From assembly GCF_031998825.1 (NCBI RefSeq), contig NZ_DAMACX010000016.1:1-64000 (forward strand): DNA of 64,000 nucleotides. The letters run 5' to 3'. This DNA comes from Pseudescherichia sp031998825. GTDB lineage: Bacteria; Pseudomonadota; Gammaproteobacteria; Enterobacterales; Enterobacteriaceae. The notes below the pieces were generated by a model. The model was given only the letters and a program-made list of their open reading frames with translations, did not search any database and was not told the DNA's origin. This document shows, piece by piece, positions 1-8,430 of the stretch (within the stretch, counting starts at the first letter, position 1; each line of letters opens with the position of its first letter). The position numbers and the translations under genes are program-made.

Positions 1-54
1 TTCAGGTGTTAGTGTCCTTAGGATGTGGGGGTTCGAGTCCCCCCCCTCGCACCA
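1..54 (+). tRNA. tRNA-Leu(CAG), 3' part (5' end outside window)
   Basis: The window opens inside the anticodon loop (CAG at bases 3-5), continues through the long class II variable arm, then the T arm with GTTCGAGTC, an acceptor strand and the encoded CCA at 52-54. The sequence closely resembles the E. coli leuQ/leuP/leuV tRNAs, which lie in the same neighbourhood near yjjZ. The D arm and 5' acceptor strand are missing because the window starts late. Which of the tandem copies it is cannot be told. Confidence 0.93.
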
Positions 55-90
55 CTTATCTTGCTCTCTCCCGGTACGACCTCTCCCGCT

Positions 91-327
91 TCACGCCATT
101 TTCAAATTCATTATTACCAGCATCATCCCGCCAACCAGGGCGATACCCGACGGTAGCAGCACAAAGTGGCGCAGACGCTTGTGATAGAGCATGGCAGGCG
201 TCAACAGCAGGCCGGGCACAATAACCGCACACCAGGCATCAACAGAGAGATCGGCACACGCCAGTCCGAGCGCGACGATGCCCGATAATACGAATCCCCA
301 ACCACTTTCCAGCACGCGCTGCAACAT
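91..327 (-). CDS. yjjZ: YjjZ, DUF1435 small membrane protein
   Basis: 78 residues, beginning MLQRVLESGWGF and matching the E. coli YjjZ start (as remembered) and length. Three hydrophobic stretches (about residues 8-24, 30-45 and 55-75) indicate a small inner-membrane protein. It has no known function. It points toward the tRNA-Leu and is separated from the diverging diguanylate cyclase gene by about 250 bases of AT-rich DNA. The position between leuQPV and fhuF is the same as in E. coli, which supports the call. Confidence 0.75.
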   Translation of the reverse strand: MLQRVLESGWGFVLSGIVALGLACADLSVDAWCAVIVPGLLLTPAMLYHKRLRHFVLLPSGIALVGGMMLVIMNLKMA

Positions 328-579
328 GCTCCCATCCTCACGGTGATAATGATAACCAATATCATATGATATGTTTTCTCATTTGTCAGCATGCGGTCGC
401 ACCAGTGCGTGAACTTTCTGCATCTGTTAATGACAGACATTCATGAAGGTGATAAATTGTGCGCTTCGGAAAAATACATAACAATTTCTTACTATTTTCG
501 CGAAATTTTATTCACGCGTTATTTCTCATTTTGCCAACCATAACTTTTTATATATTGCAGATTAATAACGACATTACAC

Positions 580-1644
580 ATGACAGCACAATCCTGGCAT
601 AACCTCTGCAACAAGAAATATCAATTATCCCTGCGATTATTCTTGTTTCTCAATGCCGTTTCGGCCCTCTTTTCCTTCCTGCTGCCGCTAAACAGCGTGA
701 TGAGCATAACTCTGCCGCTTGGACTGCTCTTTACAGCCAGCCTTGCGCTGCTGCTCTGGCACAAGTGGCAATCAGAAAAGAAAATAAATATTCCTCTCAT
801 TTCACTCTTATTTGGCTGCCTGTGGGCATGGCATGTTAACGTGAAATATTCAGCTATTGGCCATCCAGATCCGGTTTATCTTCTCGTTGCGCTGTTAAGC
901 GTATTATTTATTGGCACTATCGCTTTCTCTAACAATATCAGCGCGTTTATTCTGCATTCGCTGCCGGTAGGCCTGACCTGCCTGTGGTTAACTGACGGCA
1001 GCGCCTGGATAAGAGTGCTCTACTGTTTCGCCCTGCCGGTGGTAGGCATCACCATACAGCATGTTATTCAGCGGCGTAATGATAGCTTTGCCCGGGACCT
1101 GATGTACAAGCTGTTGGACGAGCGCAAGACGCTGAAAGATTTAAGCATGCTCGATCCCTTGACCGGCCTCTACAATCGCCGCGGCCTGCAAAATAAGATT
1201 GATAACCTGCTAACGCATGATGCCGGCAGGCAGTTCGTGTTGCTGCTGGATATTGATCACTTCAAAGCTTACAACGACCACTACGGTCATATGATGGGCG
1301 ACCAGGCGTTGATCCGTGTCTCTGCCGCCATTCGTGATGCGGTGCGCTCCCGGGATATCGTTGCCCGCTTCGGTGGGGAAGAGTTTATGATCCTGCTGAG
1401 CGATGTCGATCTGGAGCACGCCCGCGTGACCGCCGAGCGTATTCGCCAGCAGGTTTTCGATCTTAAGATCCCGCATATGTTTAACGAAAGCGTGGCAACC
1501 AACGTCACGGTAAGCATCGGTATCGCTCCTCTGCTGGACGAAGACATTGAGGATGCACTGGGCAAAGCGGATAAGGCGCTGTATGAAGCGAAGCATTTAG
1601 GGCGTAACTCTATTCTGGTCAGCGGCGAATTGCAGATGGCTTAA
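580..1644 (+). CDS. membrane-bound diguanylate cyclase (GGDEF family)
   Basis: 354 residues. The N-terminal ~165 residues hold about six hydrophobic segments, a membrane sensor region of unidentified type. The C-terminal ~170 residues form a GGDEF domain with DPLTGLYNRRG at its start and an active-site RFGGEEF around residue 265, so it should make cyclic-di-GMP from two GTP. The sequence RSRD lies exactly five residues before the signature, an intact RxxD inhibitory site, so product inhibition is expected. It sits alone between yjjZ (divergent) and fhuF. Upstream DNA (430-579) is AT-rich with no operator I can name. The ligand sensed by the membrane part is unknown. Confidence 0.88.
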   Translation: MTAQSWHNLCNKKYQLSLRLFLFLNAVSALFSFLLPLNSVMSITLPLGLLFTASLALLLWHKWQSEKKINIPLISLLFGCLWAWHVNVKYSAIGHPDPVYLLVALLSVLFIGTIAFSNNISAFILHSLPVGLTCLWLTDGSAWIRVLYCFALPVVGITIQHVIQRRNDSFARDLMYKLLDERKTLKDLSMLDPLTGLYNRRGLQNKIDNLLTHDAGRQFVLLLDIDHFKAYNDHYGHMMGDQALIRVSAAIRDAVRSRDIVARFGGEEFMILLSDVDLEHARVTAERIRQQVFDLKIPHMFNESVATNVTVSIGIAPLLDEDIEDALGKADKALYEAKHLGRNSILVSGELQMA

Positions 1645-1700
1645 ACAAAACAAGCAGGCATTTCGCGACAAAAATGTTGCGCTTGTTCCTGCTGGTGGTT

Positions 1701-1719
1701 AGGATTGGCAATCATTATC
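1701..1719 (+). promoter_or_regulatory. Fur box upstream of fhuF
   Basis: The half AATCATTATC matches the Fur consensus GATAATGATAATCATTATC exactly; 13 of 19 positions agree overall. It ends 24 bases before the fhuF ATG, a normal place for iron repression. E. coli fhuF is a known Fur target. Confidence 0.7.
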
Positions 1720-1743
1720 ATTTAGATTCCGGTCTAATCTCCT

Positions 1744-2532
1744 ATGGCCCAACGCTCTGAACTATTGGCAAACGATCTCATCTGGCGAGCCCCGCTGCAC
1801 ACCGCAGCACCTACGCTTGCCGATGCCGTGCGCGAAACGATGTCCAGCCAGCGTCCGCACATGCTGGAGATTATCTGTCTCGACGAGCCACCGCCGCATC
1901 AGGCTATGACTCTGGCGCAGTGGCAGCGCCCCGCCGCGCTGCGCACGCTGCTGGCCGACTACTCCGATCATATCTACCGCAACCAGCCACAGCTGCCGCG
2001 CGAGGGGAAACCGCTTATCTCGCTGTGGGCGCAGTGGTATCTGGGCCTGCTGGTTCCACCGCTAATGCTGGCTCTGCTGGCGCACGACACCGCACTGGAT
2101 GTCTCCCCGGAACATTTTCACGTTGAATTCCATGAGACCGGCCGCGCGGCCTGCTTCTGGGCCGACGTGCATGCCGATCGCTATACTACGCTGTTAGACG
2201 ATCGTGGCCGCATTGAGAAGCTGATCGTCTCGGCGATGCTGCCGGTAGTCCAGGCGCTGGAAGCCACCGGTGAGATTAACGGCAAGCTTATCTGGAGCAA
2301 TACCGGTTATCTTATCAACTGGTATCTGAACGAGATGAAGCCGCTGCTCGGCGATGCGCGGGTTAATGCGCTGCGCCAGCTCTGCTTTTTTGACAAGACG
2401 CTGGCAAACGGCATGGACAACCCGCTTTGGCGCACCGTCGTCCTGCGTGAAGGTGTGCTGGTGCGCCGTACCTGCTGTCAGCGCTACCGCCTGCCGGATG
2501 TCCAGCAGTGCGGCGACTGTACGCTGAAATAA
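1744..2532 (+). CDS. fhuF: ferric siderophore reductase FhuF
   Basis: 262 residues, the normal size for FhuF. The protein is a cytoplasmic [2Fe-2S] reductase that releases iron from hydroxamate siderophores such as ferrioxamine B. The C-terminus carries the unusual CC-x10-C-x2-C iron-sulfur ligand set (CCQRYRLPDVQQCGDC), and the internal block around WAQWYLGLLVPPLMLALL is characteristic. The ATG at 1744 sits just after a Fur box. The next gene, a PTS IIC, converges on it with only three bases between the stops, so there is no room for a separate terminator. Confidence 0.95.
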   Translation: MAQRSELLANDLIWRAPLHTAAPTLADAVRETMSSQRPHMLEIICLDEPPPHQAMTLAQWQRPAALRTLLADYSDHIYRNQPQLPREGKPLISLWAQWYLGLLVPPLMLALLAHDTALDVSPEHFHVEFHETGRAACFWADVHADRYTTLLDDRGRIEKLIVSAMLPVVQALEATGEINGKLIWSNTGYLINWYLNEMKPLLGDARVNALRQLCFFDKTLANGMDNPLWRTVVLREGVLVRRTCCQRYRLPDVQQCGDCTLK

Positions 2533-2535
2533 TCT

Positions 2536-3879
2536 TTACGCGACCTGCTGGCTCTCTCCCTCTGCACGCTGTGACTCCTGCGCCTCCTGCTCCAGGAGCT
2601 GTTTCTCGTAGACCTTAAAGAACGGGTAGTAGATCACGGCAGAGACCACGGCCAGCAGCACAACGAGGATCGCCGCCCGGTAGTCCCAGCCCAGCGCCCA
2701 GGCCGCGCCGATTGGGGCCGGTGCAGTCCATGGGACCACGGCAATCACCCGGCCAATCAAATCCATTTTCATTGCGCCCCAGGCGATCACCGAGTTGATC
2801 AGCGGTGCGAGCAGGAAGGGAATAAAAAAGACCGGGTTCATCACAATGGGCGTGCCAAAGATCACCGGCTCGTTGATGTTAAAGAAGCTGGGCACAATGC
2901 TGAGCCGCCCGATAGAGCGCAGGTGCACGGATCGGCTGCGCAGATAGCAGATCACCAGCCCCATCGTTGCCCCGGACCCGCCTACCACAATGAAGAATGT
3001 CCAGAATGCCTCCATAAAGATGTGCGGCAGCGGCGCGCCCTGGGCCAGCGCAGTCTGGTTCATCCCCAGGTTGGTTAACCAGAACATTTGCAGCATGCCG
3101 GAGACAATTGCTGCCCCGTGGATGCCGGCGAACCACAGCAGGTGGCCAATCAGCACCGCCAGCAGGATGGCAGGCAGCGAGTCAGCGGCGGCCACCAGCG
3201 GCTTAAACAGCGCCATAATCGCCTGCGGGATCAGCACCGAGAACTCTGACTGGATAAACAGGCTCAGCGGGTAGAGCGTCAGCACGACGACCAATACCGG
3301 GATCAGCAGATCGAACGAGTTTTTGATCATCGGCGGAACCTGGTCCGGCAGGCGGATGCCAATGTTGTGCGCTTTTAAAAAACGCATCAGCTCCACGCAG
3401 TAGATGGCAACCAGGATCGCGGTAAAGATCCCGGTGCCGCCCAGGCTATGCACCGGCAAGGCGCTATCGGTTTTTGGCGCAGCCACCAGCAGAAAGGCCA
3501 TCAGCGAGAGCATGGCACACATGAAGGGATCGAGCTGGTGCGACTTCACGTAGTGTTTGCCAAGGTTATAGGCGATAGCGGCACAGATGTAGATCGACAT
3601 GATCCCCATGGTCATATCGAACGGAGTGAGGATCCGCCCCTCATACTGCTTGGCCAGATCGAGCCAGCCGCGAGCAAAGCCCCAGGTGGTATCCGGTGAG
3701 AACGGCGGGTAGGCAAAAATCAGCAGAAAGGAGCCGACAATCATAAAGGGCATTGCCGAGATAAAACCATCGCGAATTGCCATCACATGACGCTGGGCAG
3801 AGATGCGTCCGGCGATGGGGCTGACATAATTTTCAACAAAACGGAAGATCAGGTTAAACGCAGCGTGGTTGGCAGACAT
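2536..3879 (-). CDS. PTS IIC permease, lactose/cellobiose family
   Basis: 447 residues with about ten membrane segments. It belongs to the lactose/cellobiose-type EIIC family: it starts with an N-terminal amphipathic stretch (FRFVENYVSPIAGRI), has the GIHGAAIVSG loop with its conserved His, and the NEPVIFGTP substrate-pocket motif. It would move a beta-glucoside or diglycoside across the inner membrane while EIIB (absent here) phosphorylates it. It has no IIA, IIB or hydrolase partner in the window, so partners must be encoded elsewhere. A two-box palindrome lies upstream and suggests control by a LacI-type repressor. Exact substrate unknown. Confidence 0.85.
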   Translation of the reverse strand: MSANHAAFNLIFRFVENYVSPIAGRISAQRHVMAIRDGFISAMPFMIVGSFLLIFAYPPFSPDTTWGFARGWLDLAKQYEGRILTPFDMTMGIMSIYICAAIAYNLGKHYVKSHQLDPFMCAMLSLMAFLLVAAPKTDSALPVHSLGGTGIFTAILVAIYCVELMRFLKAHNIGIRLPDQVPPMIKNSFDLLIPVLVVVLTLYPLSLFIQSEFSVLIPQAIMALFKPLVAAADSLPAILLAVLIGHLLWFAGIHGAAIVSGMLQMFWLTNLGMNQTALAQGAPLPHIFMEAFWTFFIVVGGSGATMGLVICYLRSRSVHLRSIGRLSIVPSFFNINEPVIFGTPIVMNPVFFIPFLLAPLINSVIAWGAMKMDLIGRVIAVVPWTAPAPIGAAWALGWDYRAAILVVLLAVVSAVIYYPFFKVYEKQLLEQEAQESQRAEGESQQVA

Positions 3880-3945
3880 TTGGCTCTCCGGTCAGGCGAA
3901 AAATGGAATGGCAAAATGAGTATCAGCCTCCGATCTGCACTGTGC

Positions 3946-3966
3946 AACCGGTTACTGTAACCGGTT
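3946..3966. promoter_or_regulatory. 21-base perfect palindrome with two AACCGGTT boxes (operator-like)
   Basis: AACCGGTTA-CTG-TAACCGGTT is a perfect inverted repeat, and each arm contains the self-complementary box AACCGGTT. The boxes start 13 bases apart. It lies 67 bases before the PTS IIC start, in the bglJ-PTS gap. CCGG-centred palindromes are typical of LacI/GalR-family operators (for example GntR and AscG). The cognate repressor is not in the window. Confidence 0.6.
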
Positions 3967-4033
3967 TCCGTGATTGTGAAGAGGATCGATAATCGGCCTA
4001 TCCTACTGTGAATAACCAGGATTTACCTCACAG

Positions 4034-4714
4034 TCAGGCCGGTATCTGCCACCGGGCGTCAGGATTGTCCTTAAGCGCCTGCTGCATCTGGACGAGTATA
4101 TCGGCCGCATAGAATAATCCTGCGTCGGTATCGACGCCCAGCTTCGCCATCAGACTAAACTTATGCGCCCGAATGTTTTTACAGTTGCGGTTAAGCTGAA
4201 CGGCGATATTAGCAATCGGATAACCCAACGCGGTGTAATAGAGGATCTCCTGCTCGGTCTGGCTCAGGACGCGCTCATGGCCGTAATACCATAGGTTGAG
4301 GATATTCTCATTCACCCTCTGCTTATCACTCAGCCACTTCTGTAGCTGCTGGCGCATCAGCGCCAGCGGGGCGGTTTTACTGATGACGCCGTGCAGCGAC
4401 GCGGCCGAGAAACGACTCACCAGCCGCGCCTCCATGTCATCTCCTGCCAGCACAATGCGCTGCCGCCCAGGACTGGTTCGCTCCATGTCGTACATCACCT
4501 TCAGGCACTCCAGCCGCTGTGCTCTAATGGCCGATAGCGAATAGATTAATGAAAAAAAGGGTGTCCAGGCCAGCGAATTAAGAAACGCGGCGTAGTCTTT
4601 AAAGAAATAAAACTGATATTTCCCGACCATCGGTAATAGACTCCGCAGCCCAGCCTCGCTCAGGGGGCATCGCTCAATAATGGCAACGTGTCTTCTTGAT
4701 CCGCTTTTTTCCAT
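4034..4714 (-). CDS. bglJ: LuxR-type transcriptional regulator BglJ
   Basis: 226 residues. The C-terminal LuxR-type helix-turn-helix spans about residues 155-215 (LSQTEQEILYYTALGYPIANIAVQLN). The N-terminal receiver-like domain lacks the Asp set of a true phosphoacceptor. In E. coli BglJ forms a heterodimer with RcsB and activates bgl and other loci. The start lies inside the end of yjjQ (55-base overlap), so the two are transcribed together. This is the normal yjjQ-bglJ arrangement. Confidence 0.85.
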   Translation of the reverse strand: MEKSGSRRHVAIIERCPLSEAGLRSLLPMVGKYQFYFFKDYAAFLNSLAWTPFFSLIYSLSAIRAQRLECLKVMYDMERTSPGRQRIVLAGDDMEARLVSRFSAASLHGVISKTAPLALMRQQLQKWLSDKQRVNENILNLWYYGHERVLSQTEQEILYYTALGYPIANIAVQLNRNCKNIRAHKFSLMAKLGVDTDAGLFYAADILVQMQQALKDNPDARWQIPA

Positions 4715-5397
4715 TGTCTATCCTCGCCATACGTTGGATTTAAATTTAATATTTTCGCCCCGTCACTGCTATTAATCCAGGCGTACAACTCAGCATTGCT
4801 ACGTAAAGTGAGGCGCCGCATAGCGCTATTTTTTTGCGCACTCACCGTTTTATTGCTTTTTTTCAGCATTGAAGCGATCTGATTAATACCCCATCCTTTA
4901 CCAAGAAGCCGTAATACCTGTCGTTCAGAATAGGTTAGTGATAGCGCTGGAGGGCTTGCCTCCTCTTCATCATAAGGATTTCCTGATAAAAGCGAACGGC
5001 TAATAATTTCTGCACGCCGGTTACCGCTACGCACCGCGTTAATAATTCCGTCGACCGGCTCCATGCTCGAGAGCAGCGTGCTTTCCGAACGCAGCAGCAG
5101 CTCTACCGCCAGCGGGTAGATAGGTAAAGGTACGATAAAAACCCAATGTATATCAATTGATTGCATCATAACGGAGTAGTATTTTTTACAGGCGCTGCGG
5201 GCCTGCCTTAAATCGTTAGTTAAATCGACAATGATCACATTCGCGTGCTGTAGTAAAGAGAGCGTCACCTCCTCTGGGGTGGTGCAGTAGATAATTTCAT
5301 ATTCACAAAATGATTGCGCCATAATAGCGCCAAGGCCAAATTGTATTATAGGTGCTCTGCTTATTATTACTGCGCACCTGTACTTTTCTGACAGCAT
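4660..5397 (-). CDS. yjjQ: LuxR-type transcriptional regulator YjjQ
   Basis: 245 residues with a C-terminal LuxR/FixJ helix-turn-helix (SYSERQVLRLLGKGWGINQIASMLKK) at about residues 155-215 and an N-terminal pseudo-receiver region. It is first gene of the yjjQ-bglJ pair. In E. coli the pair is silenced by H-NS and relieved by LeuO, and YjjQ represses flagellar and biofilm genes. The strongly AT-rich upstream DNA here is compatible with the same control, but I see no defined LeuO site. Confidence 0.85.
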   Translation of the reverse strand: MLSEKYRCAVIISRAPIIQFGLGAIMAQSFCEYEIIYCTTPEEVTLSLLQHANVIIVDLTNDLRQARSACKKYYSVMMQSIDIHWVFIVPLPIYPLAVELLLRSESTLLSSMEPVDGIINAVRSGNRRAEIISRSLLSGNPYDEEEASPPALSLTYSERQVLRLLGKGWGINQIASMLKKSNKTVSAQKNSAMRRLTLRSNAELYAWINSSDGAKILNLNPTYGEDRQWKKADQEDTLPLLSDAP

Positions 5398-5868
5398 ATC
5401 CCCTCCGCTTACATTCGAGAACTCAGTGTGTTAATTCATCACGATAACGTTCATGAATAAATAAATGCCAGAACAAAAGCGTTACTCAACATCACAGCTG
5501 TTAACACAGCATGTCATTATCTCTGTATGTCACACTTACCTCTTTCAGACTAACGGTGGCCAACTGCGGTATTAATCTTTTATCCCTGACATAATATCGC
5601 ATAACTTTGTTAAAAAAATAATGGGTGGTACGGCAAAAAAAATAACATATTGAGAAACCAGATCTAAATATATAAACATGATGAATGATTAATATCTTTC
5701 ATATAACGTAAAAGGCCGATACTGCGGGGACAGGCGGCCAGAAACAGATTAAATCAATTTATTAGCTAAATATTGATCTACCACAGCGCCGGGCAGGTAG
5801 CACGTTGTGTTAAAAATAGGTTTTCTATTTCACCACATTGCTATTTCGCTACGTTACCAGGGCAAACT
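5398..5868. other. AT-rich divergent intergenic region between yjjQ and yjjP
   Basis: About 470 bases, clearly more AT-rich than the flanking genes, holding the promoters of yjjQ-bglJ and of yjjP-yjjB. There is no ORF with coding character. The composition fits H-NS binding (known for E. coli yjjQ-bglJ), which I infer rather than see as a motif. Confidence 0.5.
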
Positions 5869-6645
5869 ATGCAAACAGATCGGGATAAACAGCGTGCCGT
5901 AACGCGACTGTGCATTCAGTGCGGCCTTCTCCTGTTGCAGCACGGGGCAGAGAGCGCCCTGGTGGAGGAGCTCTCTACCCGTCTCGGCCTCGCGCTGGGA
6001 ATGGATAGCGTAGAGAGCGCCATCGCTGCGAACGCCATTGTGCTTACCACCATTCAGAACGGCCAGTGTCTGACCTCCACGCGTAAAAACAGCGATCGTG
6101 GCATCAATATGCACGTGGTCACTGAGGTGCAGCACATCGTCATTATGACCGAACATAAGCTGCTGGATGAGAGAGGCGTAGAAAGGCGTTTTAAGCAGAT
6201 TACGCCGCTGCGCTACCCACGCTGGCTGGTAACGCTGGTGGTGGGCCTCTCCTGCGCCTGCTTCTGCAAACTGAACAACGGCGGCTGGGATGGTTCAGCC
6301 ATCACCTTCTGTGCCAGCAGCGTCGCCATGTACGTACGCCTGACGCTGGCCCAGCGGCATCTGCATCCGCAGATCAATTTCTGCCTGACGGCCTTTGTGG
6401 CGACTACCGTCTCGGGGCTGTTGCTTACCCTGCCCGCCTTCGCCCACACGTCAACGGTGGCGATGGCGGCCAGCGTCCTGCTGCTGGTTCCCGGCTTTCC
6501 GCTGATTAGCGCCGTTGCCGACATGTTTAAAGGACATATCAATACCGGGCTGGCACGCTGGGCTATCGCCAGCCTGCTAACGCTGGCCACCTGTATCGGG
6601 GTGGTGATGGCCATGACGGTATGGGGGCTACGCGGATGGGTATAA
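5869..6645 (+). CDS. yjjP: YjjP, N-terminal half of a ThrE/YjjP-YjjB exporter
   Basis: 258 residues from the ATG at 5869. I chose this start because E. coli YjjP begins the same way (MQT...QRAVTRLCIQCGLLLLQHG); an upstream ATG at 5773 would add an unconserved tail. Residues 1-115 are the soluble cytoplasmic domain of the ThrE family. Five or so membrane segments follow, including a PGFPLISAVADMFKG stretch. In E. coli YjjP works with YjjB as a succinate exporter. The stop overlaps the start of yjjB by 10 bases, so translation is coupled. Confidence 0.9.
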   Translation: MQTDRDKQRAVTRLCIQCGLLLLQHGAESALVEELSTRLGLALGMDSVESAIAANAIVLTTIQNGQCLTSTRKNSDRGINMHVVTEVQHIVIMTEHKLLDERGVERRFKQITPLRYPRWLVTLVVGLSCACFCKLNNGGWDGSAITFCASSVAMYVRLTLAQRHLHPQINFCLTAFVATTVSGLLLTLPAFAHTSTVAMAASVLLLVPGFPLISAVADMFKGHINTGLARWAIASLLTLATCIGVVMAMTVWGLRGWV

Positions 6646-7109
6646 CTGATTTTCTGCTGGCGCTGGCGCAGGACATGATCCTCTCCGCGATCCCAGCCGT
6701 CGGCTTTGCCATGGTGTTCAACGTGCCGCAGCGTGCCCTGCCCTGGTGCGCCCTGCTGGGCGCCATCGGCCACGGCACGCGGATGGTGATGATGACCAGC
6801 GGCATCAACATTGAGTGGTCCACATTTGTTGCCGCCATGCTGGTTGGCTGCATCGGCATCCGCTGGTCGCGCTGGTATCTTGCCCACCCCAAGGTCTTTA
6901 CTGTCGCAGCGGTGATCCCCATGTTTCCCGGCATTTCGGCCTATACGGCGATGATCTCCGCAGTGAAGATAGGTCATTTAGGCTACAGCGAGGCGCTGAT
7001 GATCCTGCTGCTGACTAACTTTCTCAAGGCGACGTCAATCGTCGCAGCGCTCTCTGTCGGCCTGTCGGTGCCTGGATTGTGGCTCTACCGTAAGCGCCCC
7101 CGCGTTTGA
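6636..7109 (+). CDS. yjjB: YjjB, C-terminal half of the ThrE-type exporter
   Basis: 157 residues from MGITDF, exactly the E. coli YjjB length; the ATG at 6621 would add five unconserved residues. Four to five membrane segments are present, and the block HPKVFTVAAVIPMFPGISAYTAM is typical of the family. It is partner of yjjP, whose reading frame it overlaps by 10 bases. Confidence 0.92.
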   Translation: MGITDFLLALAQDMILSAIPAVGFAMVFNVPQRALPWCALLGAIGHGTRMVMMTSGINIEWSTFVAAMLVGCIGIRWSRWYLAHPKVFTVAAVIPMFPGISAYTAMISAVKIGHLGYSEALMILLLTNFLKATSIVAALSVGLSVPGLWLYRKRPRV

Positions 7110-7174
7110 GATTTGTGTTCTGCCTGCGTCGTGGTAATAATCCCTGTTCCTGTTGCGGCCAAAAAGAGGCGGAT

Positions 7175-7816
7175 GTGAAGCACGACGGCGTGTATTTACC
7201 GGAGAAACTGGACGAGTCCAGCCTGAAGGACAAAATCTTCACCAGTGCCATTGAGCTGTTTGCCGAGTATGGTCTGAACGGCGCCCGCATGGAGCAGATC
7301 GCCGAGAAGGCGGGCACGACCAAACGGATGGTGGTTTACCACTTTAAAACCAAAGAGAACCTCTATCTGCAGGTGCTGGAGTATGTCTATACCCAGATCC
7401 GCGCCAGCGAAACGCGGCTCAACCTGACGCGCATGCCGCCGGTAGAGGCGATGGTAGAGCTGGTGGAGAGCACCTTCGACTATCATGCTGCGCACCCCGA
7501 CTTCATTCGCATTATCTGCATGGAGAACATGCAGCGCGGACGCTACATGCAGCAGTCGGAATATCTGCGCAAGGTTAATCGCAGCGCGCTGATCCTACTG
7601 GAGGATATTTTACAGCGCGGCCAGCAAAAGCAGCTCTTCAGCCGCAGCGTGAACGCCCGGGACGTGCACCGTCTGATGAGCAGCTTCAGCTTCCATTACG
7701 TGGCGAACAGCTACACCTTTACCCTGCTGTTTGAAGAGGGGGCGGATAGCCAGGCTCAGCAGGCGCACTACCGCGCCATGGCGGTACAGGTTGTGCTGCG
7801 CTATGTCTGTCCCTGA
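7175..7816 (+). CDS. TetR/AcrR-family transcriptional regulator
   Basis: 213 residues if started at the GTG at 7175, which has AGAGG five bases upstream. The longer frame from a TTG overlapping the yjjB stop would add an unlikely Cys-rich leader. The N-terminal helix-turn-helix spans about residues 20-65 (GARMEQIAEKAGTTKRMVVYHF then KTKENLYLQV), followed by a helical ligand-binding domain of unknown specificity. It lies 66 bases after yjjB and upstream of ohrR. E. coli K-12 has no counterpart here, so the target is unknown; yjjPB or ohrR are only guesses. Confidence 0.85.
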   Translation: MKHDGVYLPEKLDESSLKDKIFTSAIELFAEYGLNGARMEQIAEKAGTTKRMVVYHFKTKENLYLQVLEYVYTQIRASETRLNLTRMPPVEAMVELVESTFDYHAAHPDFIRIICMENMQRGRYMQQSEYLRKVNRSALILLEDILQRGQQKQLFSRSVNARDVHRLMSSFSFHYVANSYTFTLLFEEGADSQAQQAHYRAMAVQVVLRYVCP

Positions 7817-7853
7817 TTGCTCAGCTGCAAGGTGAAAAAAATTACTTGTAATT

Positions 7854-7869
7854 AAATCGCGCACTATCT
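7854..7869. promoter_or_regulatory. imperfect OhrR operator upstream of ohrR
   Basis: AAATCGCGCACTATCT is a near-palindrome with a GCGC core, closely resembling the perfect site upstream of ohr (8373-8388). It ends 11 bases before the ohrR ATG, so binding would block translation or transcription start of the repressor's own gene. Confidence 0.55.
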
Positions 7870-7880
7870 ATATTCACTTC

Positions 7881-8336
7881 ATGAAGACGAAATCGACGGC
7901 TCCGGCGAACGCGCCGCTAGCCCTGAATAACCAGCTCTGCTTTGCGCTCTACTCCGCAAACCTGGCGCTGAATAAACTCTATCGGCAGCTGCTGGCTCCG
8001 TTAGGCCTGACCTACCCGCAGTATCTGGTGATGCTGGTGCTGTGGGAGCGGGACGACATCACCGTGTCTGAGATTGGCGAACAGCTATTTCTGGACTCGG
8101 CGACCCTGACGCCGCTGCTGAAGCGTTTGGCAAGTGCCGGGCTGATTGTTCGCCAGCGTTCGCGCCAGGACGAACGCCAGGTTGCCGTAACCCTGACCGA
8201 ATCGGGACGCGCGTTACAGCAGCAGGCATTCACGATCCCGGAATCGGTACGCTGCGCCGCTGCCTGCGATACGGATTCCCTGGCCGCCCTTCAGCACGAG
8301 CTGGAGACGCTGCGCCACCAGCTTCATAAGGCTTAG
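7881..8336 (+). CDS. ohrR: OhrR, MarR-family organic-peroxide sensing repressor
   Basis: 151 residues with a MarR winged helix (about residues 55-110: ITVSEIGEQLFLDSATLTPLLKRLASAGLI then a RQDERQV wing). A single N-terminal Cys at residue 20 in NNQLCFALYSA is at the position of the peroxide-reactive cysteine of OhrR proteins. Two more Cys occur together near the C-terminus (AACD region), consistent with a two-Cys type. Oxidation by organic hydroperoxide releases it from DNA and derepresses ohr, which follows immediately. Both genes carry matching GCGC-centred palindromes upstream. Confidence 0.9.
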   Translation: MKTKSTAPANAPLALNNQLCFALYSANLALNKLYRQLLAPLGLTYPQYLVMLVLWERDDITVSEIGEQLFLDSATLTPLLKRLASAGLIVRQRSRQDERQVAVTLTESGRALQQQAFTIPESVRCAAACDTDSLAALQHELETLRHQLHKA

Positions 8337-8372
8337 GTTTCACCGTCCCTGACGGTCCTGAGCTTAACATAT

Positions 8373-8388
8373 AAATAGCGCGCTATTT
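8373..8388. promoter_or_regulatory. perfect 16-base OhrR operator upstream of ohr
   Basis: AAATAGCGCGCTATTT is a perfect palindrome 42 bases before the ohr ATG. The same GCGC-centred, AT-flanked shape occurs before ohrR (7854-7869). This layout fits known OhrR sites of Gram-negative bacteria. Confidence 0.65.
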
Positions 8389-8430
8389 TATAGCGAATGT
8401 ATTGATAACAGCGAAAATAAGGAACCTGCC

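Noticed and set aside
1652..1695. Possible terminator after the diguanylate cyclase gene
   Set aside because: AGCAGG and CCTGCT can pair but the stem is imperfect, the loop is long and no T tract follows.
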